Origin: Rhipicephalus microplus
Lineage: Eukaryota; Arthropoda; Arachnida; Ixodida; Ixodidae
Length of the DNA: 64,000 bases
Assembly (NCBI RefSeq): GCF_043290135.1
Contig: NC_134701.1
Span: forward strand, 11,418,501 to 11,482,500
Direction of reading: 5' to 3'
Made by a program: the position numbers and the translations under genes. How positions within the stretch are numbered: position 1 is the stretch's first letter; every line of letters starts with the position of its first letter. Shown in pieces: positions 35,511 to 49,000 of the stretch. Under the pieces are notes generated by a model. That model had not been told where the DNA came from. It saw nothing but the letters and a program-made list of their open reading frames with translations, and did no database searches.

Positions 35511-36010
35511 TCACAAGTTTTGCGCTGCTGTCCTATTCTTGTAAAGCATCTGGCGCAGTTTTGATAGTGATTTGACTTTGGTAGAAGTACCATTTGCTAG
35601 TAGCTCTGTCCGCCATTCAGCGGCATCCATGCCTTCGATGTCAGTTGGTGATGTAACCTTTCGCTCCATTTCCTGGGCGCAGTGAGGCCTCTTCATGCGA
35701 CTTTCTTGTATGAAACATTCGTTCCAATACTGCAGATTGAGTTTTCTGTAACCATGGCTGGCTTTCCCATGCACAGCAACCAAGTCATTTCGTGCAGCGC
35801 AAGTCGTCTTCGTGCTGAAATGACCTCCTGAGGAGCATCGTGCAATATTTCTGCGATCTGAGACCGGTCAGCACTTGCTCCCTCGTGTCACAGAAGTGTG
35901 CATCCCTGCAAAGACGTGCCTTGGCATGACAGTGTGAGGCCAAGTCACTATGACGAGACACTGGCCTTTGCTTCTGGCATGTGACGCTTCACGCTACGAC
36001 GTCAGTGCAG
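35511..36010 (-). pseudogene. Decayed coding region, no family recognised
   Basis: Two adjoining frames on the minus strand look protein-like. The upstream one reads RSQIAEILHDAPQEVISARR and on to LHEMTWLL. The downstream one reads HGKASHGYRKLNLQYWNECF and continues to a stop at 35511, including the segment AAEWRTELLANGTSTKVKSL. Further upstream a Cys/His-rich stretch (CQKQRPVSRHSDLASHCHAK) is open in a third frame. No transposase, RT or integrase motif is seen. It could be a host pseudogene, the terminal exon of a host gene, or an unrecognised transposon. Low confidence. Confidence 0.3.
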
Positions 36011-36683
<673 letters not shown>

Positions 36684-37029
36684 ATTCAGCCTGTCAGCCT
36701 GTTCAGACTATTTCTAATTCATTCTTCAGAAAATCAAATACAACTTCGAAAAGCACTGGTTTGCGTTATTTGGTTATGAACTCACGGTAAAGCTACTTGC
36801 GCTTCCCTTAGGAGCGTTGAATTTATTTTAGTGTGGTCCCGGGTTCTTAAAGGAAAAACCTTATGTTTTTATAGTTAATTTAACTTTAATGTTTTGCAGA
36901 AAAACAAAACCCAAGACGAATTGTTAGGGAACTTTTTTTCCGCTGTGGAACGGAAACGGAATGGAACTTTTTGCGGTGGAGGAAAACTAAAACCAAAATG
37001 AAAAACACCGCGATAGCATTTCTTCCCGC

Positions 37030-38230
37030 ACGTTAGCCCCTGTGGAATTAAATTATTCTCAGGTGTATCAGGAAAGACTGGCCATCGTCCATGGAGCCAC
37101 GCATTTTCATCAGTACATCGCGGGCAGACACGTGACTGTTCTGACTGATCACAGGCCACTCCTGAGTATTGTAGAGCCCCAGAAGCAGATTCTAGAGCCA
37201 TTTTTGCCTCGTACATCGCGGGCAGACACGTGACTGTTCTGACTGATCACAGGCCACTCCTGAGTATTCTAGAGCCCTAGAAGCAGATTCTAGAGCCATT
37301 TTCACCTCGTATTATCTGATGGTGCATTAAGATGTCAGCATAAGACTACGACATCGTGTACTGTCTAACACCGACGCACTGAGCCGCTTACCCCGCAGTG
37401 AAACCATTGCGGATATACCTCAAGTTGGCTGCGTCCTCATGTTCGAAGCGCTAAATAGCCCCCCCCCCCCTAACGGTCGACAAAGTCACAATGGCCATGC
37501 AAGATGACCCAACATTGTTCAGGCTGTAAAACGCCCTGATGGAGAGCAGACTTCAAAACTTCATGAATGAGAACTTCAATGCTTTTAACAAGAGAACAAT
37601 GGAGGTTGTATCAAATTGGGATCACGAGTTGTCATTCATGGCCCACTTGGACAACGAGCAATGGCTCTCATTCATGCCGGACCCCGAGGCGTGATCACAA
37701 TGAAGTGTGCCCGCAGCTACATGTGGTGGCCGGGAATCGTAAAGGGCACCGAGATAGCTGCAGAGTGCACAGTCCGCCACTTAAATGAACGCGCTCCGAC
37801 GTGAGCTCCAGCACTGGACTGGGGCAGACCAAGCCCACCTTGGCACACATTCTTGGTAATTCCGGATGCCTACAGTAATTGGGTTGAAATTCACCAAGTG
37901 ATCAAAACAACATCGACAGATGCCATCGATTTCCTGCGCTTGTTGTTCGAAACTTTCGAATTACTCCACAAGGTGGTTTCAAACAACGGAATCGGATTCG
38001 TGTCAGCCAAAATACAGAAACCCTACGAGTGACAACTGCATCACAGTGGTGAAATCCGGTCCGAACCACCCAGCCACAAACGGACAGGCCAAACACTACG
38101 TGGTAGAGCTAAAACGTACTCTTGCAAGTACGGGGTCATTACAGCGGCACATTGCACGCTTTTTTTGTTTCAAGCAAATTGCAACGAGCCAGACGGGCCA
38201 GGCACCGGAGTATATCATGTTTTCTTGCTA
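37030..38230 (+). pseudogene. Old gypsy pol fragment (RNase H end and integrase)
   Basis: RNase H tail motifs (YSQVYQERLAIVHGATHF, VLTDHRPLLSI) are followed by integrase pieces: RSYMWWPGI with remnants of a zinc motif, FLVIPDAYSNWVEI, VSNNGIGF (NNG for the catalytic DNG) and HPATNGQA. Many frameshifts and stops are present. It is a different gypsy lineage from G1-G4. It contains a tandem duplication (37109-37310). No LTR found. Confidence 0.7.
37109..37310. repeat. Tandem duplication, about 100 bp x 2
   Basis: The stretch from gtacatcgcgggcagacacg to gagccattt occurs at about 37113-37203 and again at about 37212-37302, with two or three differences. It lies inside the old gypsy RNase H sequence. 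Confidence 0.9.
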
Positions 38231-39190
38231 GCTGCGAACGCACACCTCAGCCACTCTGCCAAACCGCCTTGAAAGGTCCCTTTACACACACACACAAAAA
38301 AAGACGCCTCGCGTTGCCGGTAACTCCACAAAGGACAACCTGTGGTCGCCCGCCAGTTTCATGGAATGCCCGAATGAACGGCCCCCATCGTCAAACAAAT
38401 GGCAGGAGATTTCGGTTTTTTAAAAATAAAGCCCCTCCATCGCGTCTTCTACCAAAAAAACGCTATGGAGGAGCTACCATAGAGGGGCTTTAGACCGTGC
38501 ATTCCCGCTTCCAGCCAGCTGCAGGGATGCGCCCTGCCCTCCACCTGACCTCCCCCCACGATACTTGACGCCGCGTGTCCAGGGCTGACTGACTGTCAGG
38601 GCAATCAGTGGGCCCGCGCACTGGTGTCCTCTCCTTTGTGCTCCTCATCCCTTTTATGGCCAAAGCGGACTCGAAAGCCTGCGCTTGGACCATTTGGACT
38701 ATGCAGCGCACAAATGCCTTTCTTGAAAGTAGTTCCCTGTTACGGACGCTTGTTATTCCGGCTACCGTGGACATTACACGGTGCAAATGGGGTTATTTGT
38801 TCCTAAAAAATTTAACTTCTCTGCCTTTCAGCATTATATCTGTTTCTTTTAACTTACTTCAATGAACATTTTTAAAATTTATATCGTTAAAATTGGAGAG
38901 TCACGTAATAAAAAAGAGGAAGTGGATTTATTTATTTATAGATTTGTTATTTATTTTAGAGAAAAACTGCCAGTCAAGTGCCAGCCTTTGGGCAGGGGTG
39001 TGTGGCGCAGTGGGCGCAACAATGTGTAGGAGGTACAGCAGTAGATATAGTTTTGAACGAAAGCGCGATGATTAAAAAAAAAAGAAATGACATAAAATAC
39101 GGTCCACATTCCCAAGCGCAAAACACAAACTATAAAAACAGTGCTCACTAGGTAATGTTGTTTAGGTAAAAAGTAAAAATAACTCAAATA
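38231..39190. other. Non-coding stretch, little recognised
   Basis: AAAGCCCCTC at 38428-38437 and GAGGGGCTTT at 38482-38491 form a 10-bp inverted pair. Otherwise AT-rich without a supported gene. Confidence 0.5.
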
Positions 39191-39199
39191 TCAACTGTA

Positions 39200-39900
39200 G
39201 CAAAAATAAATCCGGCAATGTTAAAAAGCTAGACTTTGCAGAATCGAAGCAGTGAAGAATCGTGCAGAAGCGAGGCTTTGAACCTCAAGCAATCAGTCTG
39301 TTCAAGAGAGGTATTAAAATGAGGCGCACTGTAATATATATGAAGGTGTAGTTATGAGCCATGTGAAAAAGCTAACGCACGAAGAAACTAGTTGAGATCG
39401 ACGCTTTCAATCACCTCTGGTGGCAAATTGTTCCACTCTCTGCTTGTGCGGGAAAAAAATCGTACCTGTATATAGGGGCTCAGTCACTCTTTCAAGATTT
39501 GAGGCACGCGTTTCGTGGCGCGAAATTGGTTCGATATAATTAGTTTTTTGTATTGCCAGCTTATTATTATATATGAGATAGAACAGCTTCGTTATTTCGT
39601 GATAACGTCTCCATTCCAGTGTCTCCAGTTTAGAGCTTTCCCGAAGAACTGACGGATATGTCTTACTTTTGGGCTTTAAAATGAATTTTACAGCTTTTTG
39701 TTGTATTGATTCAATTTTATCTGTGTTAGCTTGCGTATGCGGGTCCGAGACAGCCGATGAATATTTTAGTATTGGTATTAGGTACGTTTCACATGAGGTC
39801 CTTTAGGTTCACTGCATGCCTTAATGAGCGCCCAGTATGGTAGCCTAGTATGTTCAAAGCCTTTTTCTCAGTATAAAACTCATGTTCGTTTCATCTTAAA
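39200..39900 (-). pseudogene. CR1-like LINE C-terminal/3' fragment
   Basis: The minus strand reads RTSREWNNLPPEVIESV, the conserved end of CR1/jockey-type ORF2 proteins, with further broken coding sequence upstream (39460-39900). It is similar in layout to the 3' part of 44126-45474. Confidence 0.6.
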
Positions 39901-39922
39901 TCAGATGTGATGACAAGACCAG

Positions 39923-41050
39923 GGTGCGTATACTGTGAGACAAAGGACAAGAATTGATTGCCGAGGTTGCATTGGAATTTTAATGGATCTCTTTTGTGGG
40001 TTATTGTTATCGCCAAAGTTTTTCTCGCGTTAAAGGTCATCTTTCATTTTGTGCACCAATGTTGAATCTTAGATGAAGAGTTATTTAAAAGAACCTGGTC
40101 GCTGGAAGCGTTCACTACTTTAAAGCACGCAGGCATCTGCAAAAAGTTTTAGATTTGCTGGGATATCACGGGTGGAATTATTGATATAAACCGGAAAGAA
40201 AAGAGACCCGAGGACGGATCCCTGAGATATGCCGGATTTAAGCGGCGCTGACGGCGGTAAATATTACTCGCAATTTCAAAGCCTGACCAGGGATGCGTTA
40301 GTTAATTAGAACTAATTAACCAACCAGTAAATAACCGTAACTACCATGTCAGCTGTAAAACTCGAGAATGTGCTGTTAATTCAGGGGTCTATGTGGTACA
40401 TACACTGAATGTTCGGAAACACGCACTTCGTCTTTTTTTTTTCAAAATACCCCATTGATGTGCTATACTATCGATCTTTACCTCAAATATAGTTTCACAG
40501 GGTCATGAATGTGCCTTCCGTAAGAATGCTCTCTTTTTACGCGCACCCTATTTTAATTTTTACGTGGCACTGTAGGGTACACCATCTCAACGCTAGATAG
40601 AGCTACGAGCGCTTCACGGCTGTCGCACCCTGAACAAAACTGGCCAGGGAACTTTTTTTTACGAAGCAATTCAAACACGCTCTATACCATCATGAACTAG
40701 ACATATGCTAGTACCTAAATTCCAGAAAGCAATTGGATATTTCCAAGCACGTCTCCAGGGCAGCGATTCAAAGGCGGTAAAACAGCCGATATTTCCGAGA
40801 GCGCCAATAGGTGCTGTGCATTATCTTTTAATAAGCTAGGGAACTCGCACTTTTGCAACTACGATACTGTAACTCCAGCCGAAGAAAGGTTCATACAGTT
40901 GCTACTTGAAACCATGAAAGCAGTGAGAAAATCAGAAAGGGAGAGGAATTATTATTGTTTTACTCTCCGGTCCCATAGAGTGACGCGGCGCCCCGCTCCC
41001 ACCGTGCGGGAAAGCGCGCCTCCTGCTCGTGAGCCGGAATCCTGGAGACG
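39923..41050. repeat. Duplicated block D2, copy 2
   Basis: Partner of 30425-34580. It lacks the SINE and the (CCAT)n LINE, so it records both empty sites. It carries the same LINE RT remnant (39960-40245, minus). It ends abruptly at gypsy fragment G3. Confidence 0.92.
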
Positions 41051-42560
41051 TGTCTTCGCCATTCAGAAGTTCCGACCGTATCTACATGGCCGCGAGTTCA
41101 CAACAGTGACCGATCACCACTCACTATGCTGGCTTGTGGAACTTCGTGACCCGTCTGGCCGGCTGACTCGTTGGGCGTTGCGCCTCCAAGAGAACAGCTT
41201 TCCTGTTACCTATAAGAGCGGACGATGTCACACTGATGCTGACTGCTTATCCCGCCTTCCTTCAGTACACACCAACGCTGACGACGATGACATTGACGAC
41301 TATTTAGTTTCTGTCTCGTCCGACTTCCCAGATACCAGCAGCTTCAAACGTGAGCAGCAGGGCGACCTTACCTTGAAAGCCTTGCTCGAAGGTGCACAAA
41401 ACTCCGTCGACAAGCACTTTAAAATTTCAAATGGCTTGCTGTATAAAAGAAACTATTCAGCCGACGGCCTCCCGTTGCTTCTAGTGGTGCCGAAAAGCCT
41501 GCTACAGGTCGTCCATCGTTCTGCGCATGATGACATAACATCCGGTCATCTCGGTTTCACACGTACGCTACATCGACTACGTGAGAGGTTCTACTGGCTG
41601 AAAATCTGAAGGACCACCGAAAATGTGGAAGACCACAAAACAGTACGTCGCCAGCTGCGCTATATGTTAGCGCCACAAGCGATCCACCACTGCCCCGGCA
41701 GGTTATTTGCAGCCCATCCCTCCATTGACATCCCCTTTTGAAAAAGTCGGCATCGACTTGCTCGGACCCCTTCCTAAGACCCCATCTGGCCACCGATATG
41801 TTATAGTGCGTGTGGATTATTTAACGCGTTATACAGAAACTGACGCATTGACATCGGCCACAGCAGCCACTGTTTCTTTTTTTCTGTTACAACGGGTCAT
41901 ACTGCGTCACGGTGCTCCACGGGTTGTCATCAGGGACCGTGGACAACAATTTATCGCCGATCTGTTTGAAGAAATTTTGCGCCTCTGTGGCTCCTCTTAT
42001 CGCCACACCACCTCTTACCACCCGCAAACTAATGGTCTCACTGAGAGAACAAATCGAACTCTCACGAATATGCTATCGATGTACGTTGATGCTGACCACA
42101 GGAACTGGGACGCCGTCTTACCGTTTGTTACTTACGCGTATAACACCGCCAAGCATGAAGTTTCTGGACATCGCCCTTCTTTGTGCTTTACGCACGACAT
42201 CCACGGAGTTTTCTGGACATGTGCACTCTATTACCTTTCTCGCATCAGGAAGATCTGTCCATCGCTCAGACGTGGTGTCGCGCTGAAGAAGCACGTCAAC
42301 TAGCATGCCTTCGAACATTGTCTTCTCAAGAACAAAGTCGCTACGATGCCAAGCATATCCCCGTAGAGTTTTCTCCTGGTGACTACGTTTGTCTGTTGAC
42401 TCCTGTTCGTAGAAAAGGATTGTACCAGAAGTTTCTAGCAAACTATTCCGGCCCATTCGGGATAGTCACTCGTCTCAGTGACGTAATTACGTTGTCACCC
42501 GGGTCACAGCCAATAAGCGGCATTCGTGCACTACGCAAATTTTTCACGTAGCCCGCCTCA
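41051..42560 (+). pseudogene. G3 pol fragment: RNase H end and integrase
   Basis: The reading begins FAIQKFRPYLHGREFTTVTD and goes to the DADCLSRLP end of RNase H. An integrase zinc start (HDDITSGHLGF) follows, with a stop at 41607-41609 and broken frames to about 41706. The integrase core is intact for the three acidic residues (GIDLLGPLP, IRDRGQQF, NGLTERTNR). Another frameshift near 42180 moves the C-terminus (SRYDAKHIPVEFSPGDYVCL, SGPFGIVTRL) to a different frame. Confidence 0.85.
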
Positions 42561-42621
42561 AACACTACCATCATAGGCCTATTTAACTCGCTCGACGAGC
42601 TTCGTTTGCCGTCGGGGGAAA

Positions 42622-42786
42622 TGCAACAAAGATGCGCGAGCGTACGGGGCGCGGAAGAAGAAGAGTAGTGGAGCAGCGCTTGGACTGTGTGGTTGGGCAA
42701 AGCGTTCTAGGCCTGTCTCAGAAGTACGCTGCTCTTTCACAACGCCATTTCACCTCATATTTAAATAAACACAGTCACTCGTAACA
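42622..42786 (+). repeat. Probable G3 3' LTR (about 165 bp)
   Basis: A GGGGGAAA polypurine run ends at 42621. The LTR begins TGCAACAAAG and ends CTCGTAACA, with AATAAA at about 42765. There is no second LTR to compare, so the ends are inferred from the TG...CA rule. Confidence 0.6.
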
Positions 42787-42809
42787 ATATTATTACATGT
42801 TCTTCTGAT

Positions 42810-44125
42810 AGATATGCTTTCCACAGAGCTAAAAAGAGTTCGACGAGACTGAGGTTTTTGTCTGTTTTAGTGATTTCAAAGCTTTGGCAACACTAAGCGA
42901 GTCTGTATAGATTACCGCCTTCTGGAGCTTCATACTATAACAGCAGAAATAAGTGAATATGCCTCAGCTGTTGAAATACTCGTCTGTGGGTTAAACCTCT
43001 CGCATTTCGAGAACGACGGACTCACAGTGTCATAGGACTTGCCCGCGTTAGATTTTGATGCGTCTGTGAAAAATTCAGAGCATGATTACTTGGACTTTAG
43101 TTCTCGGTAGTGCATTTGTACGTGTATTTCTGGGGCGTGTTTAGTTACCTCCGAAAAAGTCGTGCCACACTCTAATACCTGCCACTTAAATGGTGGAAAA
43201 AGCCTCGCAGGGGGCAGTAAAACATGCTGAAGGCGAACATTCATTTCTTCACTTAGGTTTCTCACCCGTATTGAGAACGGCTGTCGCACTGCCAGTCAGT
43301 GTGCATACAGCGTGGCTGAGCTCACATCGTTTAGAGTGGTGTAAGTGGGATGCTGTGGGTCAGATAGTAATTTAAGAAAATATACAAAGCTTAAAGATGA
43401 CCTTTGCAAGTGAAGTGACCATTCATCACATTCCACATTAAGGCTCTCTACTGGACTTGTTCTCAATGCTCCAGTAGCCAGCCGGATACCAAGGTTATAA
43501 ACTGGATAGAGCATTTTCAAAGCTTTGGAGCGGCAGAATGGTAAATCACAGAGCCATAGTCTAAGCGTGTGCGTATCAGGCTGCTGAAAAGTTTTATGAG
43601 GCATTCTATATCACTGCCCTATGCCGTGTGTGACAATATTTTAAGAATTTTCATGGTTTTAAGACATTTGTTTTTCAGGTATTTTATGTGGGATACAAAA
43701 GTCAGCTTTGCGTCTAAGATCACAGCTAAAAATTTTTGTTCTTTGTTCAGGAGAATGTAGTGTCCTTGTATATGAACATCAGGAGGACGAATTAGGCCTC
43801 TATTTTTTTTTTAGAAAAAAAAGCAGGAGCTTTTCTGAGGGTCCGATTTGAACCCATTATCTTTGACCCAGGTTGACAGCTTATTGAGACCTAACCGTAT
43901 CTGCCGCTCACATACTGCAATATTACAGGACCTAAAGCCTATCAAAACATCGTCGACATAGACTGAATAAAACATGTTTCTTGGAATGAATGACGCTAGA
44001 GAGGTCATTTTTACTATGAAAAGGGTACAGCTTAGTTCTCCACCCTGCGGTACACCAGTCTCTTGAAAAAAAAAATTGTTTAGACAGAGCATTGCCTATT
44101 CTGACATAGAGGAAGGTGTGATCAC
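42810..44125 (-). pseudogene. Host LINE ORF2, RT palm to RNase H
   Basis: On the minus strand: TFLYVRIGNALS, QETGVPQGGELSCTLF, YVDDVLIGF (intact YVDD box), then the post-RT region (IRLATGALRTSPVESL) in a shifted frame. An RNase H motif with the TDSLSVAKALKSLKQ type is at about 42870-42930. Several stops and shifts occur. Confidence 0.8.
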
Positions 44126-45474
44126 ATTTCATTTCGTTTCATTTCATTTTATTTCCTTATTGACCCGCGAGGGGGTATTACATAAGGGGTGGGTGATTAT
44201 AAAGACAAAACATAGAAGCCAGAGACTTAACATAGAAAATGCTTATTGATATTTTTTATGAACGATGATGGGCAGGGAATGGTTGCAGTTTCACTGAGAA
44301 GGCCGTTCCAGTCTGGTGCGGTACGTGGGAAAAACTAGGCAAAAAAGTAGAAGTCCGGGAACGTGGCCGAGCAACTTGAAGCAAATGGCTCGTGCGGTGA
44401 GATATGCGTGTTGCGGGAACGATATAAGGGGGGGGGGGGGCATGCAAGGGACTATGGAAAATTCGGTGGAACAATGACAGGCTGGTAATATGACGGCGAA
44501 GTTCTAGATCTGGTAAACCAGATTGTGCTTTCAATCCAGGTATGCTGACAGTAGAAGAGTATGAACAATGAATAAATCTAGCGGCCCGGTTTTGAAGCGA
44601 TTCGATGGCATGTGTAAGATAAGATTGTCGAGGGTCCCAAATTGGCTATGCGTAATCTAGTTTAGGTCGAACGATGGATTTGTATGCTTGTAATTTTACG
44701 TGTTGTGGAGCTAGGCGTGAATGGCGTTTAAGGAAACCCAGTGTTTTATTTGCAGATGAAATGATATTAGGCACGTGTATGTTCTATGAAAGATCGCTAC
44801 AGAGAGTGACGCCCAAATACATGTATGACGGAAAATTTCCTAATGGGATGGCATTAACTGTGTACGGATACACAAGCGCCATGCGGCGGCGATAGAATGA
44901 AACGACTTTATATTTACTCGGGTTAAGTTCCATGAGCCAGCGCTCGCACCATTCCTGGAGGCAGTTTAGGTTGGTTTGTAAGGATGACTGTTTTGAAATG
45001 TCAGTAACAGTGCATACATAACGCAGTCATCAGCGAACAGGCGGGTTTTTGCAAGTTAGGTTTGAAGGGAAGTCATTTACGAATTTAAGGAATAAAGGGG
45101 ACCAAGAACCGAACCCTGGATACTCCGGACGTTACTGGAAGAGGATTAGAGGTACGGCTGTTGATAACAACAGACTAGGAGTGGTTTGTAAGGAATTCTC
45201 TGATCCAATTTAGTATGTTCGGGTGAAAATTTAACTGGGAAAGTTTTAGTAACAGTAGAGAATGGAGTACTTTGTCAAACGCTTTGGAAAAATCTAAGAA
45301 TACGGCATCGGTTTGTAAGTTACAGTCCAGGTTAGTATGCAAATCATAAACAAATAAGGCCAGTTGCGTTTCACAAGAGAAACCTTTGTGAAACCCATGT
45401 TGTGCTGGATGGAAAAAGCTGTTTGAATCAAGAAAGTCTATGATATGCGTGTAGATGACGTGTTCCGTGATTTT
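44126..45474 (-). mobile_element. CR1-like LINE, 5' truncated, nested
   Basis: It starts inside RT (KITEHVIYTHIIDFLDSN) and ends in an (aaatg)n-like tail (44126-44150, minus reading gaaatgaaacgaaatgaaat). The host LINE reading resumes on both sides (ESYL/CDHTF). Target duplication is 0-4 bp. Confidence 0.85.
44640..45474 (-). pseudogene. CR1-like RT fragment
   Basis: The reading covers QHGFHKGFSCETQLALF, VFLDFSKAFDKVLH and IREFLTNHS to a stop near 45175, then in other frames GSWSPLFLKFVND and WLMELNPSKYK. The YADD region is disrupted around 45030. The 3' UTR runs to 44126. Confidence 0.75.
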
Positions 45475-45907
45475 ACACAGGTAGCTTTCAATTACGCTTA
45501 ACATGTTGCCTCGAATACCAATTTATGAGAGGTCTCGCAAGGTTTCAAATCACCAAGTAGTGTCATATGCCTTCTCTATATCAAGAAACACACAGAGCAA
45601 AAATTGCTTGTGGATGAAGGCATCCTGAACGTAGGCCTCAATACGCACAAGATGGTCGGTTGTGGAGCGGCCCTGTCTGAAACCGCACTGATACATATCA
45701 AGTAGACCATTAGTTTCGAGTAAGTAGAAAAGCCAGTGGCTTGTCATCTTTTCGAATAGCTTAAAAATACAGCTTGTCAGGGCTATGGGTGGGTAACTTG
45801 CTGCACAAGATGGTTCCTTGCCCTGTTTCAGGACAGGGATTACAATGGCCTCTTTCCATGCTAAAGAAATGCACTCTGCCGTCCAGATCTTGTTGTAGAG
45901 GCTCAAA
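45475..45907 (-). pseudogene. Host LINE RT, fingers piece
   Basis: This piece reads YNKIWTAECISLAWKEAIVI, KQGKEPSCAASYPPIALTSC, GFRQGRSTTDHLVRIE and FLDIEKAYDTTW, then a TGA and IRGNMLSVIESYL up to the nested CR1. It joins in frame to 51222-51340 when the 5.3-kb insertion is removed. Confidence 0.85.
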
Positions 45908-46086
45908 GAGAGAGAGAGAGGGAGTGAGAAAGGAAAGGCCGGGAGGTTAACCAGATATTGGCATCTGGTTTGCTACCCAGCGCTGGGGGTGGGGAAGTAG
46001 GGGCAAGAAAGAGGGGTTAGATAGAAGAAAAAAAACGCACGCGCACTCATAAAAAAACGAAAACACACACAGGAAGGGCATCCCAG

Positions 46087-49000
46087 CTACAACCGTTCAG
46101 CAAGGCCGGTCAATCGCAAAAAGTGCAGCAGCGCTTTCAGGGCCCTCTTCTGTGAAGTCGCATCCTGACGATACTGCAGATTTTCCTGCTCCGACAGAGG
46201 CTGATCATCTAATTTGTTGAGTTCCCTGCAAAGGCATAGTCGCCGCCTGCTATACGCTAGGCACTCACAAAGAACATGTTGAATGGTTTCCTCCTTGCCA
46301 CAGTGGCCACAGGGCGGTGTAGGCCATCCCAGTGCGGAAAGCGTAGGCGTTGGTAAATGCAACGCCCAACCACAGCCTACATAACAGGGTCCGGTCTGCT
46401 CGGCGAAGCCTCGACGGGACTTGAAGACTTAGCGTAGGGTCAAGCGAGTACAGTCGGGCATGCTTGAAGTGCGGCTGATTCTATTGCGATGTGGTTTGCC
46501 GGCGATCAAGTCTGCGGAGCTCTCGTGCAGCATCCGTCCTAGAAAGTGGTAGTCCCAGTTTATGACCTTCTGTGTGGGCCGAGCGGGCAGCTTGATCGGC
46601 CCGTTCATTGCCGATGATTCCGCAGTAACTGGGCAACCACTGACATGTAATTTGGTGCCCTTTCTCAGTCAGGTGGTGTATAACCTCTGCTATCTCTAGT
46701 ACCAGCTGCTCGTGTGGTCCACGGCGTAAGGCTGATAGTAGAGACTGCAGTGCCGCCTTCAAGTCGCAGAAAATAGTCCACTTGCGTGTAGGTTGATCAA
46801 CTACAAATTGCAACGCGGCACGAAGTGCTGCCAATTCTGCTGCCGTTGATGTTGTTGCGTGAGATGTCTTGAATTTAATTGTCGTGGCCAACCTTGGTAT
46901 CACTACTGCTCCTGTAGAGCTGTCCAGCTGAACCGATCCGTCAGTGTAGATATGTGTGGAGTCTTAATATTTCTCATACAAGAAAAGTAGTGTGAGCTGT
47001 TTAAGAGCCGGTGACGACAAATTGGCCTTTTTCTCGACGTCAGGTATGTTAATAATAATCAATGGTTGAGCGAGGCACCATGGCGGAGTCACTGGTCTAG
47101 CAGCAGGAGAGAACGAAGTTGGGATCGACTCACCATGTGCGGTCACTGTTTTGCAGTAAGATGTGCATGGTCGGACCACTGGTAGAGAGGCTAGGTGATG
47201 TCGAGGGGTTCGAGCAAGGTGTCGTATATGTGTCCTCAGCACTTCCACAGTAATGTGGGTCTTGATGAGGTTGTCCCTTGTGATGGCGATAGTTGCCGCT
47301 GTTGACGCACTCTGGGGCAAGCCTAAACATATCCGGAGTGCTTGAGCCTGGACACTTTGAAGCATTCGTAGGCTTGTTTTACTTGCGTTGGTTAACACAG
47401 GTAGGCTGTACCGAAGGAATCCAAGGAAAAGAAACCTGTATAGTCGCAACATAGCAGTTGTGGACATTCCCCAGTTCTTTCCGGCGAAGAACTTGAACAA
47501 ATGACAGATGCCTGTCAATCGCCTTTTCATGTATGATACATGTGAGCTCCATGAGAGGTCTCTGTCAATTATAACATTTAGGAACTTGTATGATCGGAGG
47601 TGACATATTCTTTCGCTGTTTATCATAACGCTGTAGGTATGCATTGGTTGCGCGTAAATGCCACTAGTGCATATTTCTCAGAGGAAATTTCCAGACCTCG
47701 TTGACGGAGGTAAATAGCAACTTGAGTGGCTGCTCTCTGAATTCGCGCTCGCAGCTGTAGACGTGTTACTGCAGACGTCCAAACGCAGATGTCGTCCGCG
47801 TAGATTGACAATCTGACAGTACTTGGCAGATGCTCATTGAGAGCTATTAGCGTCAGGTTGAATAGTACAGGGCTAAGTATGCCACCCTGGGGAACACCAC
47901 GGTGGCTGTAATGTAGCGAAGTGTCACCATCCTCGGTTCTCACGAAAAAGGATCGCTCAGAGAGATAGCTGCGTAGCCACTGAAACATCCGACCACCCAC
48001 TCCTACCTCCTTGAGAGCAGTGAGGACAACTTCATGTGCGACGTTATCGTACGCCCCTTTAATATCAAGAAATGAAGAAGCGCAGAGACGCCTACGGCCT
48101 TTTTCGTGTTGCACTTAGTTGACCAGGTCTATGACGCTATCAATTGATGACCGGCCATGGCGAAATCCCGTCATAGCGTCCGGGTAGATGTTGTGATGCT
48201 CCAGGAACTATTCTAGCCGTCCAAGTACCATCCTCTCCATCACTTTGCCCAAGCAACTAGCCAGTGCAATCGGGCGGTATGATGTGAGCACCAATGGTGA
48301 CTTGCCAGGCTTCAGTAATGGAACCAAACGGCTGGTCTTCCAGTTAACTGGGAGGGTGCCCTCTCGCCACGAGTCGTTGTATATCTCGAGGAGGGCACTC
48401 CTCGCACACTCACCAAGGTGACACAGTGCTCTGTATGATATTCCATCAGGCCCGGGTGCTGATGTCCGTCTACACAAAGCCAGTGCTGCTTTAAGCTCAT
48501 GAATAGAAAACAATTGGTCCATGTGGTGATCGTGTGATGTCGTGCCACCCCGTGAGAGCGTGGAGATGTCGGGATCTGCGAGTTGACCAGATAAGTTGGC
48601 TCAGAACTCTTCTGCCACGTCGACCTCCGATCTCTGTTGAAAGAGGGCTAGAGCCTTGAATGGAGACCGCTGAATGGGAGATGTCCGGAGCCCTCTTATT
48701 GTCCTCCACAAGTATGATAAAGGCTTGCGAGGATCTAACGAAGCGCAGAAGGCTGCCCAACGTTGTGACTCTAGCTTGTCTATGCGGCGTTGTATCTTCT
48801 TCTGAAGACGTCTAGCGATTCGTAAATCGTCGATTGTTTTCGTGCGTCGGTACCTTCGTTCCGCACGCCATCGGAGAGCCCGAAGTCATTCTAATTCCAC
48901 ATCAAATTCGGTTACTCTCGAGGAGCATGTGAGGGTGCACACTGTGTCTTGCACTGTGGACTTGATCACCTCTTCTAAGTCAAATAAGGTGTTCTCTTGA

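Larger units (their letters stand above)
41051..42786 (+). mobile_element. Gypsy G3, 3' half with one LTR
   Basis: This starts in the RNase H domain and runs through integrase to a 3' LTR. The 5' half is missing. The left junction lies exactly at the end of D2 copy 2, indicating deletion or recombination. The right flank is LINE sequence (RNase H part of the host LINE). Confidence 0.88.
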
